From Actinoplanes sp. L3-i22 (GTDB lineage Bacteria > Actinomycetota > Actinomycetes > Mycobacteriales > Micromonosporaceae), in assembly GCF_019704555.1 (NCBI RefSeq), contig NZ_AP024745.1:2042001-2106000 (forward strand): 64,000 bases of DNA, read 5' to 3'. The notes beneath the pieces are model-generated. The model made no database searches. It saw only the letters and a list, made by a program, of their open reading frames with translations, and had not been told where the DNA came from. A program made the position numbers and the translations under genes. Below are positions 12,159 to 20,236 of this stretch, piece after piece; positions within the stretch are counted from its first letter, which is position 1; each line of letters opens with the position of its first letter.

Positions 12159-12770
12159 ATGAGGGAGAAACGTGGTCCCGTGGCCGTCGCCGCCGGGCTG
12201 GCCGTGGGCCTGCTGATCAGTGGGTTCACGGTGTGGAACGCGTCCAGCGCGGCCTTCTCCGGCACCACCGACAACACCGCCAACCAGTGGGTCTCCGGCG
12301 CGGTGAACCTCGCCGACAACGACGGCGGCGCCACCGCCATGTTCGCGTCGGCGGCCAAGCAGGGCACCGCGGCGCTGAGTAAGTGCATCGAGGTCACCTA
12401 TGTCGGTGACATCGCCACGCCGGCCGCGAACGTCCGCCTGTACGGCGACTCCACCAAGGTCGCCGCCGCGGACTTCTCCACCTACATCGGCCTGACCGTG
12501 GAGATCGGCTCGTTCAGCGTCGCGCCCGGCGTCGACCCGACCGCGTCCTGTGCGAACTTCGTCGCCGACGCCGTCGCCCCGCTGGTCAGCAGCACCCTCT
12601 ACACGTTCGAGAACACCAAGACGTCGTACGCCAGTGGGGTCGACACCGGATGGCTGCCGGCCATCGGCGCCAAGAAGGCGTTCCGGTTCACCACCCAGAT
12701 CCAGAACACCGCCGCCGCCGAGAACAACAGCATCACCGGCATCCCGTTCACCTGGGAGCTGCGCGGCTGA
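12159..12770 (+). CDS. second TasA-like SipW-dependent secreted protein
   Basis: 203 residues. N-terminal helix (VAVAAGLAVGLLISGFTVWN) then SSAAFSGTTDNTANQWVSGA, nearly the same signature as the protein at 8676-9257 (AAF-T/S-x-TT-x-N-x-x-NQW-x-SG). The rest is beta-rich with two Cys residues (C127 region and C182-like positions not conserved) and ends in FTWELRG, matching YTWEAQA of its paralogue. It is divergent from the signal peptidase with a 51-bp gap, so a shared control region is likely. Probable surface or fibre-like subunit; function is not established. Confidence 0.75.
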   Translation: MREKRGPVAVAAGLAVGLLISGFTVWNASSAAFSGTTDNTANQWVSGAVNLADNDGGATAMFASAAKQGTAALSKCIEVTYVGDIATPAANVRLYGDSTKVAAADFSTYIGLTVEIGSFSVAPGVDPTASCANFVADAVAPLVSSTLYTFENTKTSYASGVDTGWLPAIGAKKAFRFTTQIQNTAAAENNSITGIPFTWELRG

Positions 12771-12785
12771 GATAACGTCGCTGGC

Positions 12786-13274
12786 GTGCCGGCGTGGGAA
12801 GAGTCTTATCTGGGTCAGTTGCGGGAGTCGGTCGGCCCGGGCCGGGTGCTGATGACCGTCGGCGCGCGCGCCGTGCTGCGCGACGACGACGGCCGGGTGC
12901 TGCTGATCCGGCGCAGCGACAACGGCCGGTGGGCGTTCCCGGCCGGGACCATGGAGCTCCAGCAGACGCTGCGGGACTGCGCGATCCGCGAGGTGCTGGA
13001 GGAGACCGGGCTCGCCGTGCACCGGGTCACCCCGTTCGCGCTCTACTCCGGCGAGCAGCTGGCGGTGAGCGCCTGGGGGCAGCCGTACCAGCACGTCACG
13101 CTCGCCTGCCGGGCCGACTCGTGGTCCGGTGAGCTGCTGCGGGAGACCGACGAGACGATCGACGCCGGGTTCTACCCGGTCGACGCGCTGCCGGACGGGG
13201 TCGGGCCGAGCACCCGGCGCACCCTGGACGACCTGGCGCGCTTCGAGTCCGGCGCCAGCTTCGTGCTCTCATGA
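12786..13274 (+). CDS. NUDIX hydrolase
   Basis: 162 residues. NUDIX box GTMELQQTLRDCAIREVLEE followed by TGL: the REVLEETG part is intact, but the first Glu of the Gx5E element is Gln. Flanking strands (RAVLRDDDGRVLLIRRSDNG, WAFPAGTMEL) are typical. These enzymes cleave nucleoside diphosphates linked to other groups; substrate unknown. It starts 15 bp after the TasA-like gene and overlaps the next NUDIX gene by ATGA. Confidence 0.85.
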   Translation: MPAWEESYLGQLRESVGPGRVLMTVGARAVLRDDDGRVLLIRRSDNGRWAFPAGTMELQQTLRDCAIREVLEETGLAVHRVTPFALYSGEQLAVSAWGQPYQHVTLACRADSWSGELLRETDETIDAGFYPVDALPDGVGPSTRRTLDDLARFESGASFVLS

Positions 13275-13678
13275 GCGAGGTCGTTGCGGCTGCTTGGGTG
13301 TGTGTGCGGGATCGGTCAGTGCTGGTCGTCCGCGCGCACGACTCGGACGCCTTCTACCTGCCCGGCGGCAAGCCCGAGCCTGGGGAGACCCATGCCGAGG
13401 CCGCCGCCCGGGAGACGCTGGAGGAGGTGGGCATCGTCGTAAAAGCAGATCAACTGCAATTTTTCCGTACGATCGAAGCCCCCGCCCACAATCGACCACC
13501 CGGCACCCGGGTCCGGCTCGTGACCTTCCTCGGTGAGCCGTCCGAGCCGGACGCCACCCCGGCCGTGGCCAACGAGATCGCCGAACTGGGCTGGTTCACC
13601 TCCGCCGACGCGGCGCGCTGCGCCCCGGCGATCCGCCTGCTGCTGGACGAGCTGGTCAGGGCCGACCTGATCGACTGA
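13271..13678 (+). CDS. NUDIX hydrolase (MutT-like)
   Basis: 135 residues with a full NUDIX box, GGKPEPGETHAEAAARETLE then EVGI, close behind the N terminus (WVCVRDRSVLVVRAHDSDAF). Small MutT-like pyrophosphohydrolase; substrate unknown. The start overlaps the stop of the previous NUDIX gene; the 3' end overlaps the convergent zinc-ribbon NUDIX gene by 23 bp. Confidence 0.88.
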   Translation: MSEVVAAAWVCVRDRSVLVVRAHDSDAFYLPGGKPEPGETHAEAAARETLEEVGIVVKADQLQFFRTIEAPAHNRPPGTRVRLVTFLGEPSEPDATPAVANEIAELGWFTSADAARCAPAIRLLLDELVRADLID

Positions 13679-14165
13679 GCTCGAACCACCGGGCCGCCAC
13701 CTGGGTGTGCAGGCTGAAACCCAGCTCGGCCGGCCCGCGCAGGACCTCGACCCCGAGCGTCTCGTCGCCCTGCGGCGCCGGTGGCAGCCCGGAGGTGTCC
13801 GGGAGGCGCGGGAACAGTCCGAAGACGAGCAGCGTGCCGTCGGGGGCACTGAGGGCGTCGAAAAGACGTACGTCGGCGGGGTCGGCCTTCAGGCCGGTCT
13901 CTTCGCCCAGCTCCCGGGTCGCACCGGCCTGCCACGTCTCGCCGAACTCGATGAATCCGCCGGGCAGCGCCAGCCGGCCCTCGGCCGGTGGGATGCCCCG
14001 CCGCACCACCAGCAGACCGGAACCGATCGGCTGCAGCGCCACCGCGACCGGCGTCGGGTTCCGGTACGTCGTCTCCCCGCACGCCGTGCACCGCCGCGGC
14101 CAGGACTGGTTCGGCACGAACCGCGCCCCGCAGAACGTGCAGTGCGCGTGCCTGTCGGGCGTCAT
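13656..14165 (-). CDS. NUDIX hydrolase with N-terminal zinc ribbon
   Basis: 169 residues from ATG 14165, picked because GGAGG lies 7 nt upstream; an earlier ATG at 14198 has no such site. A zinc ribbon (CTFCGARF ... CTACG) precedes the NUDIX box GGFIEFGETWQAGATRELGE then ETGL. The architecture recalls NudC-type NADH pyrophosphatases and ADP-ribose hydrolases, though short. It faces the other two NUDIX genes, with which it converges. Confidence 0.85.
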   Translation of the reverse strand: MTPDRHAHCTFCGARFVPNQSWPRRCTACGETTYRNPTPVAVALQPIGSGLLVVRRGIPPAEGRLALPGGFIEFGETWQAGATRELGEETGLKADPADVRLFDALSAPDGTLLVFGLFPRLPDTSGLPPAPQGDETLGVEVLRGPAELGFSLHTQVAARWFELSRSGRP

Positions 14166-14238
14166 GCCGCCGCCTCCGCTGCGCCCCGGCGTCGGCATGA
14201 CGTAGTGGCTGAGCCCGATGATTCGCTCGCCGGCTCGC

Positions 14239-15021
14239 TCATGCGTGCAACGGCGCGTTGCAGGCGGCGACCAGGGCCTGCCGGCACGCGGCGGTCAGCG
14301 GGCGCAGGGCCTCGTCCCGTTGCTGCGCCTCGTAGCCGTTGACGGCCCCGCCCGGCGCGTTCGTCCCGGCCAGCGCGAGCACCTGGTCGAGCACGCTGGC
14401 CCGGGCGAACAGCCGCCGCGACCGCGGGTCGAAGCCGACCGGCAGGGTGGCCGCGCTGTCCGGCCGGCGCAGCGCCTGCAGCGCCCCGGCCAGCTCGGGC
14501 TTCCACTGCGCCACGTCCAGTTTGGTGAGCCGGGTGGTGGCCTCGGCGAGTGCGGTGGTCAGCTCCGCCTCGGCCTCGGCGGCGCCCATCTGGAACACCG
14601 GCCGGTGTTCCGGCGCGGGCAGCACCTGCCAGACCACCGTCTCGAACTCCACTCCGGAGCCGGACGTGTGCCGGCGGACCTCGGGCACCACCCCGAACTC
14701 CGGTGTGATCACCGCCTCACCGGCCAGCAGCGCGGCGCCGGTCAGCGCGCCCGGGCCGGGCAGGCCGCGGGGGTCGCCGGGGACCGGGAGGACCAGCCGG
14801 ATCTCGTCCGGATGCAGCTTCGCGAAGATCGGCAGGCCCTGACCGAGCGGGACATCGGTCCAGGTGCCCGGAGCATCGGCGACGAGGTGCTCCTCGTCGG
14901 CGGCGATCTCGTCGGCCAGGTCGTCGAACGGAATCAGTCCGGCGCGCCAGGCCCGCACCCAGGCCACGAATCGGGTGGACCGGCGGGCGGTGCGGGTGGC
15001 CGCATCTGCTGCGGGTGACAT
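14239..15021 (-). CDS. conserved actinobacterial hypothetical protein
   Basis: 260 residues from ATG 15021 (a GTG at 15042 is the alternative). Sequence is typical coding DNA but shows no motif I know: an Arg-rich helix near the start (TARRSTRFVAWVRAWRAGLI), an acidic DDLADEIAADEEHLV stretch, and a long helical middle (AEAEAELTTALAEATTRLTK). No signal peptide or membrane segment, so probably cytosolic. Its 5' region lies close to the divergent DUF3097 gene (90 bp apart). Confidence 0.75.
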   Translation of the reverse strand: MSPAADAATRTARRSTRFVAWVRAWRAGLIPFDDLADEIAADEEHLVADAPGTWTDVPLGQGLPIFAKLHPDEIRLVLPVPGDPRGLPGPGALTGAALLAGEAVITPEFGVVPEVRRHTSGSGVEFETVVWQVLPAPEHRPVFQMGAAEAEAELTTALAEATTRLTKLDVAQWKPELAGALQALRRPDSAATLPVGFDPRSRRLFARASVLDQVLALAGTNAPGGAVNGYEAQQRDEALRPLTAACRQALVAACNAPLHA

Positions 15022-15110
15022 GCGAGCAAGGGTACGTGCCACCCGGGAACCTTGTCTCGACTCGGAGCGTCACCCCGGCGTGTCCGAAAGTACGGGCTAC
15101 CGTGCGACTC

Positions 15111-15917
15111 ATGTATGGGGAGGACGTGCTGTCCGGCAACTGGCGCCGGCGAAAAGTGATCCCGGCGGTGGACGCCGAGCCGGACCTGGTGGTCGAGGAC
15201 GCCGACTCCGGGTTCTGCGGCGCGGTGGTGGGCTTCGAGCTCGGCGCCGTGGTGCTGGAGGACCGGTTCGGCAAGCGCCGCAACTTCCCGCTCGCCCCGG
15301 CCGCGTTCCTGCTCGACGGGCAGCCGGTGACGTTGCGCAGGCCGGCGCCGGGCGCCACGCCCGCGCAGCGCCGGGTGACCGCGTCCGGGTCGATCGCGGT
15401 GGCGAACGTGCCCGCCCAGGTGGCGAAGGCGAGCCGGATCTGGGTGGAGGGCATTCACGACGCCGCCCTGGTCGAGCGGATCTGGGGCGACGACCTGCGG
15501 ATCGAGGGCGTGGTGGTGGAGCCGCTGGACGGCATCGACGACCTGGCCGGGGCGGTGCGTGGGTTCGATCCGGGCCCGCGGCGCCGGCTCGGCGTGCTCG
15601 TCGACCACCTGGTGCCGGGGTCGAAGGAGAGCCGGATCGTGGCCGCCGTCACCCACCCGGACGTGTTGATCACCGGCCATCCGTACGTGGACGTCTGGCA
15701 GGCGGTCAAGCCGCAGCGGGTCGGCCTGAGCAAGTGGCCGGTCATCCCGCCGGGCCGCCCGTGGAAGGAGGGCGTCTGCGCCGCGGTCGGCGTCCGCACC
15801 CCACAGGACATGTGGCGCAAGATCCTCGCCTCGGTCCACAGCTACAAGGACGTCGAGACCCCCCTCATCAACTCCATGGAGCGCCTGATCGACCACGTCA
15901 CGGTCATCGAGGACTGA
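15111..15917 (+). CDS. DUF3097 family protein
   Basis: 268 residues from ATG 15111 (MYGEDVLSGNWRRRKVIPAV), the usual N terminus of this actinobacterial family; the frame is open further upstream but would run into the divergent gene. The middle has VEGIHDAALVERIWGDDLRI, EPLDGIDDL and LVDHLVPGSKESRI, an E-G-x-x-D ... D arrangement reminiscent of Toprim folds (inference only). The protein is soluble. Its 3' end overlaps the convergent MocR-type gene by 14 bp. Function unknown. Confidence 0.8.
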   Translation: MYGEDVLSGNWRRRKVIPAVDAEPDLVVEDADSGFCGAVVGFELGAVVLEDRFGKRRNFPLAPAAFLLDGQPVTLRRPAPGATPAQRRVTASGSIAVANVPAQVAKASRIWVEGIHDAALVERIWGDDLRIEGVVVEPLDGIDDLAGAVRGFDPGPRRRLGVLVDHLVPGSKESRIVAAVTHPDVLITGHPYVDVWQAVKPQRVGLSKWPVIPPGRPWKEGVCAAVGVRTPQDMWRKILASVHSYKDVETPLINSMERLIDHVTVIED

Positions 15918-17316
15918 GGACGCGGCCGATCCGGGCCGCCGCTTCGGTGAGGCGGTCGGGAGAGTGCGCGGCGTAGCCGAGGACCAGGCCGGGTGGGCCC
16001 GGCCGCAGGCGGTGCCAGCTCAGTGGATGCACCAGCACGCCCTCAGCCCGCACCCGCTCGGCGATCGCGACGTCGTCCCCGGACGGCAGCTCGGCGAGCA
16101 GGTGCAGCCCGGCCGCCACCCCGCGCACCCGGGCCCGCGGCAGGTGCGCCCGCAGCCCGGCGAGCAGCGCGTCCCGGCGCGCCCGCTGCCGGGCCCGGAC
16201 CGTGCGCAGGTGCCGCTCGTAGTCGCCGTTGGTCAGCAGCTCGGCCAGCACCAGCTGGGGGAGCGCCGAGGTGCCCAGGTCGCTGGCGTGCTTGGCGGCG
16301 AGCAGCTCGGCCTGCATCCCGCGCGGCGCGATCAGCCAGCCCAGCCGCATCCCCGGCGCCAGCGACTTGGAGATGCTGCCCAGGTAGGCGACCCGTTCCG
16401 GGGCGGAGCCCTGCAGCGCGGCGACCGGCGCGCGGTCGTAGCGGTGCTCGGCGTCGTAGTCGTCCTCGAGGATCAGCCGGTTCCCCTCCCGCGCCCAGGC
16501 GAGCAGCTCGCGCCGGCGGTCCGGGGCGAGCACCACGCCGGTCGGGAACTGGTGTGCCGGGGTGAGCAGCACGGTGTCCAGCCCGGTCGCCCGCAGCGGC
16601 CCGACGAGCAGGCCGTGCTCGTCGATCGGGACGGGCTCGGTCCGTACCCCCCAATGTCGTAATTGATCGCGAGTGCCGCGCGAACCGGGATCCTCGGCGG
16701 CCATCGCGGCTTCGCCGCGGCCTTTCAGAACCTGCGCCAGGAGCGCTTGACCTTGCGCTACACCGCCGCACACCAGCACGTCGTCCGCGTCGGCCCTAAT
16801 TGCGCGGGTACGGGCGAGCCACGCCACGACCTCAGCGCGCAGTCGCGGCGTGCCGCCCGGGTCGCCGTAGCCGAGGTCGGCGGCGGTCACCCGGTCCAGC
16901 ACCGCGCGTTCCGCCCGCAGCCAGGCGGCCCGCGGGAACGCGGCGAGATCCGGCACCCCGGGGGACAGGTTCAGGTCGATGCCGTCCGGCGTGGAGAGCG
17001 GCAGCCGCAGCTCGTGCAGCGTCCGCCGCCGGTCCGCGGCCGGGCGCGGCGCGATCGAGGCGGTCCGGGTCACCACGGTCCCCGAGCCGGTCCGCGCGTC
17101 CGCGAGCCCCTCGTCGACCAGCCGCTGATAGGCCTGCACCACCACGCCCCGGGAGACGCCCAGCTCGGCGGCGAGCAGCCGGGTCGCCGGCAGCCGGGCC
17201 CCGGGCGCCAGCCGCCCGGCCGCGATCGCGGTCCGCAGGCCGCCGGCGAGCCACCCGGTCAGCCCCTTGGCGGGCGCCTGCTCGGCCCGCAGCTGCAGAA
17301 AGTCGGAGCCGGAAAT
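15904..17316 (-). CDS. MocR-type regulator (GntR HTH + aminotransferase fold)
   Basis: About 470 residues. The GntR winged helix is encoded at about 17300-17080 (LRTAIAAGRLAPGARLPATR, LLAAELGVSRGVVVQAYQRL, then VDEGLADARTGSGTVV). A fold-type I aminotransferase domain follows, with SISKSLAPGMRLGW holding the PLP lysine and LEDDYDAEHRYDR. The start is a puzzle: between the in-frame TGA at 17328-17326 and the HTH there is no ATG, GTG or TTG. AGGAGG (17326-17321) sits 4 nt before an ATT at 17316; CTG 17298 is another option, and the first GTG (17145) would delete most of the HTH. It is divergent from an EamA transporter it probably controls. Confidence 0.8.
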   Translation of the reverse strand: MSGSDFLQLRAEQAPAKGLTGWLAGGLRTAIAAGRLAPGARLPATRLLAAELGVSRGVVVQAYQRLVDEGLADARTGSGTVVTRTASIAPRPAADRRRTLHELRLPLSTPDGIDLNLSPGVPDLAAFPRAAWLRAERAVLDRVTAADLGYGDPGGTPRLRAEVVAWLARTRAIRADADDVLVCGGVAQGQALLAQVLKGRGEAAMAAEDPGSRGTRDQLRHWGVRTEPVPIDEHGLLVGPLRATGLDTVLLTPAHQFPTGVVLAPDRRRELLAWAREGNRLILEDDYDAEHRYDRAPVAALQGSAPERVAYLGSISKSLAPGMRLGWLIAPRGMQAELLAAKHASDLGTSALPQLVLAELLTNGDYERHLRTVRARQRARRDALLAGLRAHLPRARVRGVAAGLHLLAELPSGDDVAIAERVRAEGVLVHPLSWHRLRPGPPGLVLGYAAHSPDRLTEAAARIGRVLSPR

Positions 17317-17361
17317 TGGTCCTCCTCATCGCGCCCGGATTGGTCCTCGAACCGGACCAAG
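17315..17361. promoter_or_regulatory. putative MocR operator: three TTGGTCC half sites
   Basis: ATTGGTCCTC occurs at 17315-17324 and again at 17339-17348 (24 bp apart, same orientation). A third half site lies on the other strand at 17354-17360 (GGACCAA). They fill the gap between the MocR-type gene and the EamA transporter and overlap the MocR start. Direct plus inverted half sites are the usual arrangement for MocR/PdxR regulators, so this is the likely shared operator. Confidence 0.6.
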
Positions 17362-17381
17362 TTCACCCCGAGGATAGCGGC

Positions 17382-18269
17382 ATGAAGGCGTTACCCATCC
17401 TCGCCGGCGCGGCCGGCATGGTCTTCGTGGGCGGCAGCGTCGCGGTCTCCGGCCACCTCGCGGACGCGCCGAATCTCACCGTCCAATCGCTCCGGTACGC
17501 CGTGGCCTGTCTGCTCCTGATCACCTGGGCGCGCCGGCGGCGGACCCCGGTGCGCCGCCCCCGCGGCCCGGAGTGGCTCTGGCTGCTCGGCGTCACCCTG
17601 GCCGGGCTCCTGGTCTTCAACATCGCCCTGGTCCACGGTGCCCGGCACGCCGAGCCGGCCGTTCTCGGCGTCGCGGTGGCCTGCGTCCCGATCCTGCTCG
17701 CGGTCGGCGGCCCGGGGCTGTCCGGCCAGGCCCCGGGCCGCCGGGTGCTGCTCGCCGCGGCCGTGGTCACGCTCGGCGCGATCCTGGTCGAGGGTCTCGG
17801 CCGGGCCGACGCGGCCGGTGTCCTGTGGGCGGTCGTCACGTTCGTCTGCGAGGCGCTGTTCACCCTGCTCGCGGTCCCGGTGCTGGGCCGGCACGGGCCG
17901 CTCGGCGTCTCGGTCCACGCGACCTGGATGGCGGCCGTCCTGTTCGGCGTCCTCGGCCTGGCGATCGAGGGCCCGGCCGCGGCGCTGCGCCTGCACGCCG
18001 ACGACGTGCTGGCCGGCGCGTACCTCGCGGTCGCGGTCACGGCCGTGGCGTTCCTGCTCTGGTACACGTGCGTGACCCGCCTCGGGCCCGGCCGGGCCGG
18101 GCTGCTGACCGGGGTGGCCCCGATCTCGGCCGCGCTCACCGGCATGGCGCTCGGCGGCCCGGCCCCGGACCCGCTGGTCTGGCTCGGCATCGCGGTCGTC
18201 GCCGCCGGCCTGGCACTGGGCCTGACCACCCGGACCCCTGCCCCGGAGCCCGTCCTGGCTCCGGTCTGA
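17382..18269 (+). CDS. EamA/DMT-family transporter
   Basis: 295 residues from ATG 17382, almost wholly hydrophobic, with about ten predicted helices in two homologous halves as in EamA (drug/metabolite) transporters; for example ILAGAAGMVFVGGSVAVSGH at the start and GLLTGVAPISAALTGMALGG in the last third. Exports or imports a small metabolite across the cytoplasmic membrane; substrate unknown. Divergent MocR-EamA pairs are common, and the half sites between them suggest control by that regulator. The open frame extends upstream but only as antisense to the MocR gene. Confidence 0.88.
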   Translation: MKALPILAGAAGMVFVGGSVAVSGHLADAPNLTVQSLRYAVACLLLITWARRRRTPVRRPRGPEWLWLLGVTLAGLLVFNIALVHGARHAEPAVLGVAVACVPILLAVGGPGLSGQAPGRRVLLAAAVVTLGAILVEGLGRADAAGVLWAVVTFVCEALFTLLAVPVLGRHGPLGVSVHATWMAAVLFGVLGLAIEGPAAALRLHADDVLAGAYLAVAVTAVAFLLWYTCVTRLGPGRAGLLTGVAPISAALTGMALGGPAPDPLVWLGIAVVAAGLALGLTTRTPAPEPVLAPV

Positions 18270-18333
18270 CCTGCTCCGCGGGAGGGCCACGGGACCGGGC
18301 TCACGGCGTACCCAAGCAGGGTTTTCAAGATTT

Positions 18334-19644
18334 TTAAGCGAGATGCCGGGGGTCGCGGCTGTAGACGAAGGTGGCGATGTCGATGGTGGCCGGCTCGCCG
18401 TCGGCGGACCGTCGCACGGTGAGGACCTCGCCCTCGTTCTCGCCGGAGCGTCCGCGCCAGCGGTCCGGCGCCTCCCGGCGGAACTCGGTGCGGTGGTGCG
18501 GACCGGTCATCACCAGCGCGTCGCCGTCCGGGGCGACGTCGTACTCGCGGCCCATCCACCACCAGCGGCCGCAGATCTCGGCCGCCTCGCCCCGCGGCGG
18601 CGCGGGCGGCTGCCAGGCGGCCACCGGCGCCGCCGGCTCGCTGTCCAGCACCGTCGTCAGGGTCCGCAGGCTCAGGTGCTTGATGTTCTCCGGGCCGGCC
18701 AGGCCGTAGGCGTTCGCGAAGAGCACGACGCCCAACCGGCTGCGGCGGTGCACCGCGAAGTGCGCGACGTAGCCGGGCATCGATCCGCCGTGGCCGATGT
18801 AGACCCGCTCGCCGACCCGGAACAGCTGCGGGCCCAGGGCGTGCCCCTCGGTCCAGGACTCCAGGTCGGCGATGGTCACCGGGTTGCACATCTCGTCGAC
18901 GGTCTCCCGGGCCAGCACGCCCGGCGCCGGATCGGCCAGGAAGCCGGCCCACTTGGCCATGTCGGTGACCGTCGACCAGAGCTGGCCGGCCGGGGCCATC
19001 GCCCCGGCGTCCGGGCGCGGCTCCTCGTGCGGCGCCCCGCCGAGCGCGTGCACGACGTAACCGCGGGCGTACGGCTCGATCGGCAGGTAGCTGGTCCGCT
19101 TCATGCCGAGCGGGTCGAGCACCCGCTTGGTGACCAGCTCGGCCCAGCTCTGCCCGGTGACCCGGCTGAGCACCGCGCCGAGCAGGCCGTAGGCGAGGTT
19201 CGAGTACCGGAAGCGGCGGAACGGGGGACCGGTCAGCTTCTCGTACGTCAGCCCGCCCAGCAGCTGATCCACGTCACCGCCGTCGCGGCGCTCCCACCAC
19301 GCCCCGTCCGGCTCCCGCTGCAGCCCGGAGACGTGCCCGAGCAGCTGGCGCAGCGTCACCCCGCCGATCGGGGTGCCCGGCAGGTGCCGGTAGAGCAGGT
19401 CGTCGAGGGCGAAGAACCCCTCGTCGCGCAGCTGCATGACCAGCGTCGCGGTGATCGTCTTGGTGATCGAGCCGACCCGGTACTGCGTCTTCGGGTCCGG
19501 TCGCGGGCTCTCCCCGGCGCCCGCGAAGTGCAGCACCGCCCGGTCGCGCACCACGGCCAGGGCGAGCGACGGCACCCGGCCGTGCGCCTGTGCCCGGGCG
19601 GCGATCTCGTCGATCCGCCGGACGGTCTCCGGAAGCAGTGTCAC
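18334..19644 (-). CDS. serine hydrolase, class C beta-lactamase/DD-peptidase fold
   Basis: 436 residues. S-x-x-K motif at 59-62 (GSITKTITATLV), Y-x-N motif at 147-149 (RYSNLAYGLLG) and HGGSMPG in place of KTG. The last ~100 residues form an extra C-terminal domain seen in many beta-lactamase-related esterases and peptidases. No signal peptide is evident, so it may be cytosolic. GTG 19644 has AGGAGG 9 nt upstream. Acts on an ester, amide or peptide substrate that cannot be named. Confidence 0.88.
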   Translation of the reverse strand: MTLLPETVRRIDEIAARAQAHGRVPSLALAVVRDRAVLHFAGAGESPRPDPKTQYRVGSITKTITATLVMQLRDEGFFALDDLLYRHLPGTPIGGVTLRQLLGHVSGLQREPDGAWWERRDGGDVDQLLGGLTYEKLTGPPFRRFRYSNLAYGLLGAVLSRVTGQSWAELVTKRVLDPLGMKRTSYLPIEPYARGYVVHALGGAPHEEPRPDAGAMAPAGQLWSTVTDMAKWAGFLADPAPGVLARETVDEMCNPVTIADLESWTEGHALGPQLFRVGERVYIGHGGSMPGYVAHFAVHRRSRLGVVLFANAYGLAGPENIKHLSLRTLTTVLDSEPAAPVAAWQPPAPPRGEAAEICGRWWWMGREYDVAPDGDALVMTGPHHRTEFRREAPDRWRGRSGENEGEVLTVRRSADGEPATIDIATFVYSRDPRHLA

Positions 19645-19753
19645 GGTGGGGGCCCTCCTGGTGTGCGACTGATGGGTCTAACTGTCCGAGCGGCATTCGG
19701 CTACGCGAATCTCGACATCGCCGGGGATGCGTGGACGTGACACGATCGAAGAT

Positions 19754-20203
19754 GTGGAAGCCGTACTCTGGATCGTTCTCGCTATCGCCCTGGTGATCGG
19801 CGAGGCGTTCACCGCGACCATACTGATCATCTTCTTCGCCGCGGGAGCGGGCGCGGCGGCGCTGGCCGCCGCCCTCGGGGCGAACCTTCTTGTGCAGGTG
19901 ATCGTGTTCGCCCTGGTCTCCGGGCTGTCGGTGGCCGCGATCCGGCCGGTGGTGATGCGGCACGCCCGGTCCGCGCTGGAGAGCGGGGACACCCCGTTCG
20001 GCATCGAGGCGATGGAGGGCCAGCACGGCACCGTGCTGGAGGATGTCGACGCCGACCACGGCCAGATCAAGATCGACGGGGAGATCTGGCAGGCCCGCTC
20101 GTTCGACGGGCGGGAGTCGTTCCCGGCCGGTCAGCGGGTCCGGGTGGTCAAGGTTCGTGGCGCCACCGCCCTCGTCTGGCACGATGACCTGCCCGATCAC
20201 TGA
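19754..20203 (+). CDS. NfeD-like membrane protein
   Basis: 149 residues if GTG 19754 is the start (an earlier ATG at 19727 is possible). Two or three membrane helices (AVLWIVLAIALVIGEAFTAT and LIIFFAAGAGAAALAAALGA, then VIVFALVSGLSVAA) precede a short C-terminal OB-fold like domain (GQHGTVLEDVDADHGQIKID, ending in VRVVKVRGATALVW), the NfeD layout. NfeD proteins are encoded with SPFH/stomatin partners; here the SPFH gene begins 33 bp later. Confidence 0.85.
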   Translation: MEAVLWIVLAIALVIGEAFTATILIIFFAAGAGAAALAAALGANLLVQVIVFALVSGLSVAAIRPVVMRHARSALESGDTPFGIEAMEGQHGTVLEDVDADHGQIKIDGEIWQARSFDGRESFPAGQRVRVVKVRGATALVWHDDLPDH

Positions 20204-20236
20204 AGATCCACCAATCACATAAAAGAGAGGCGCGCC

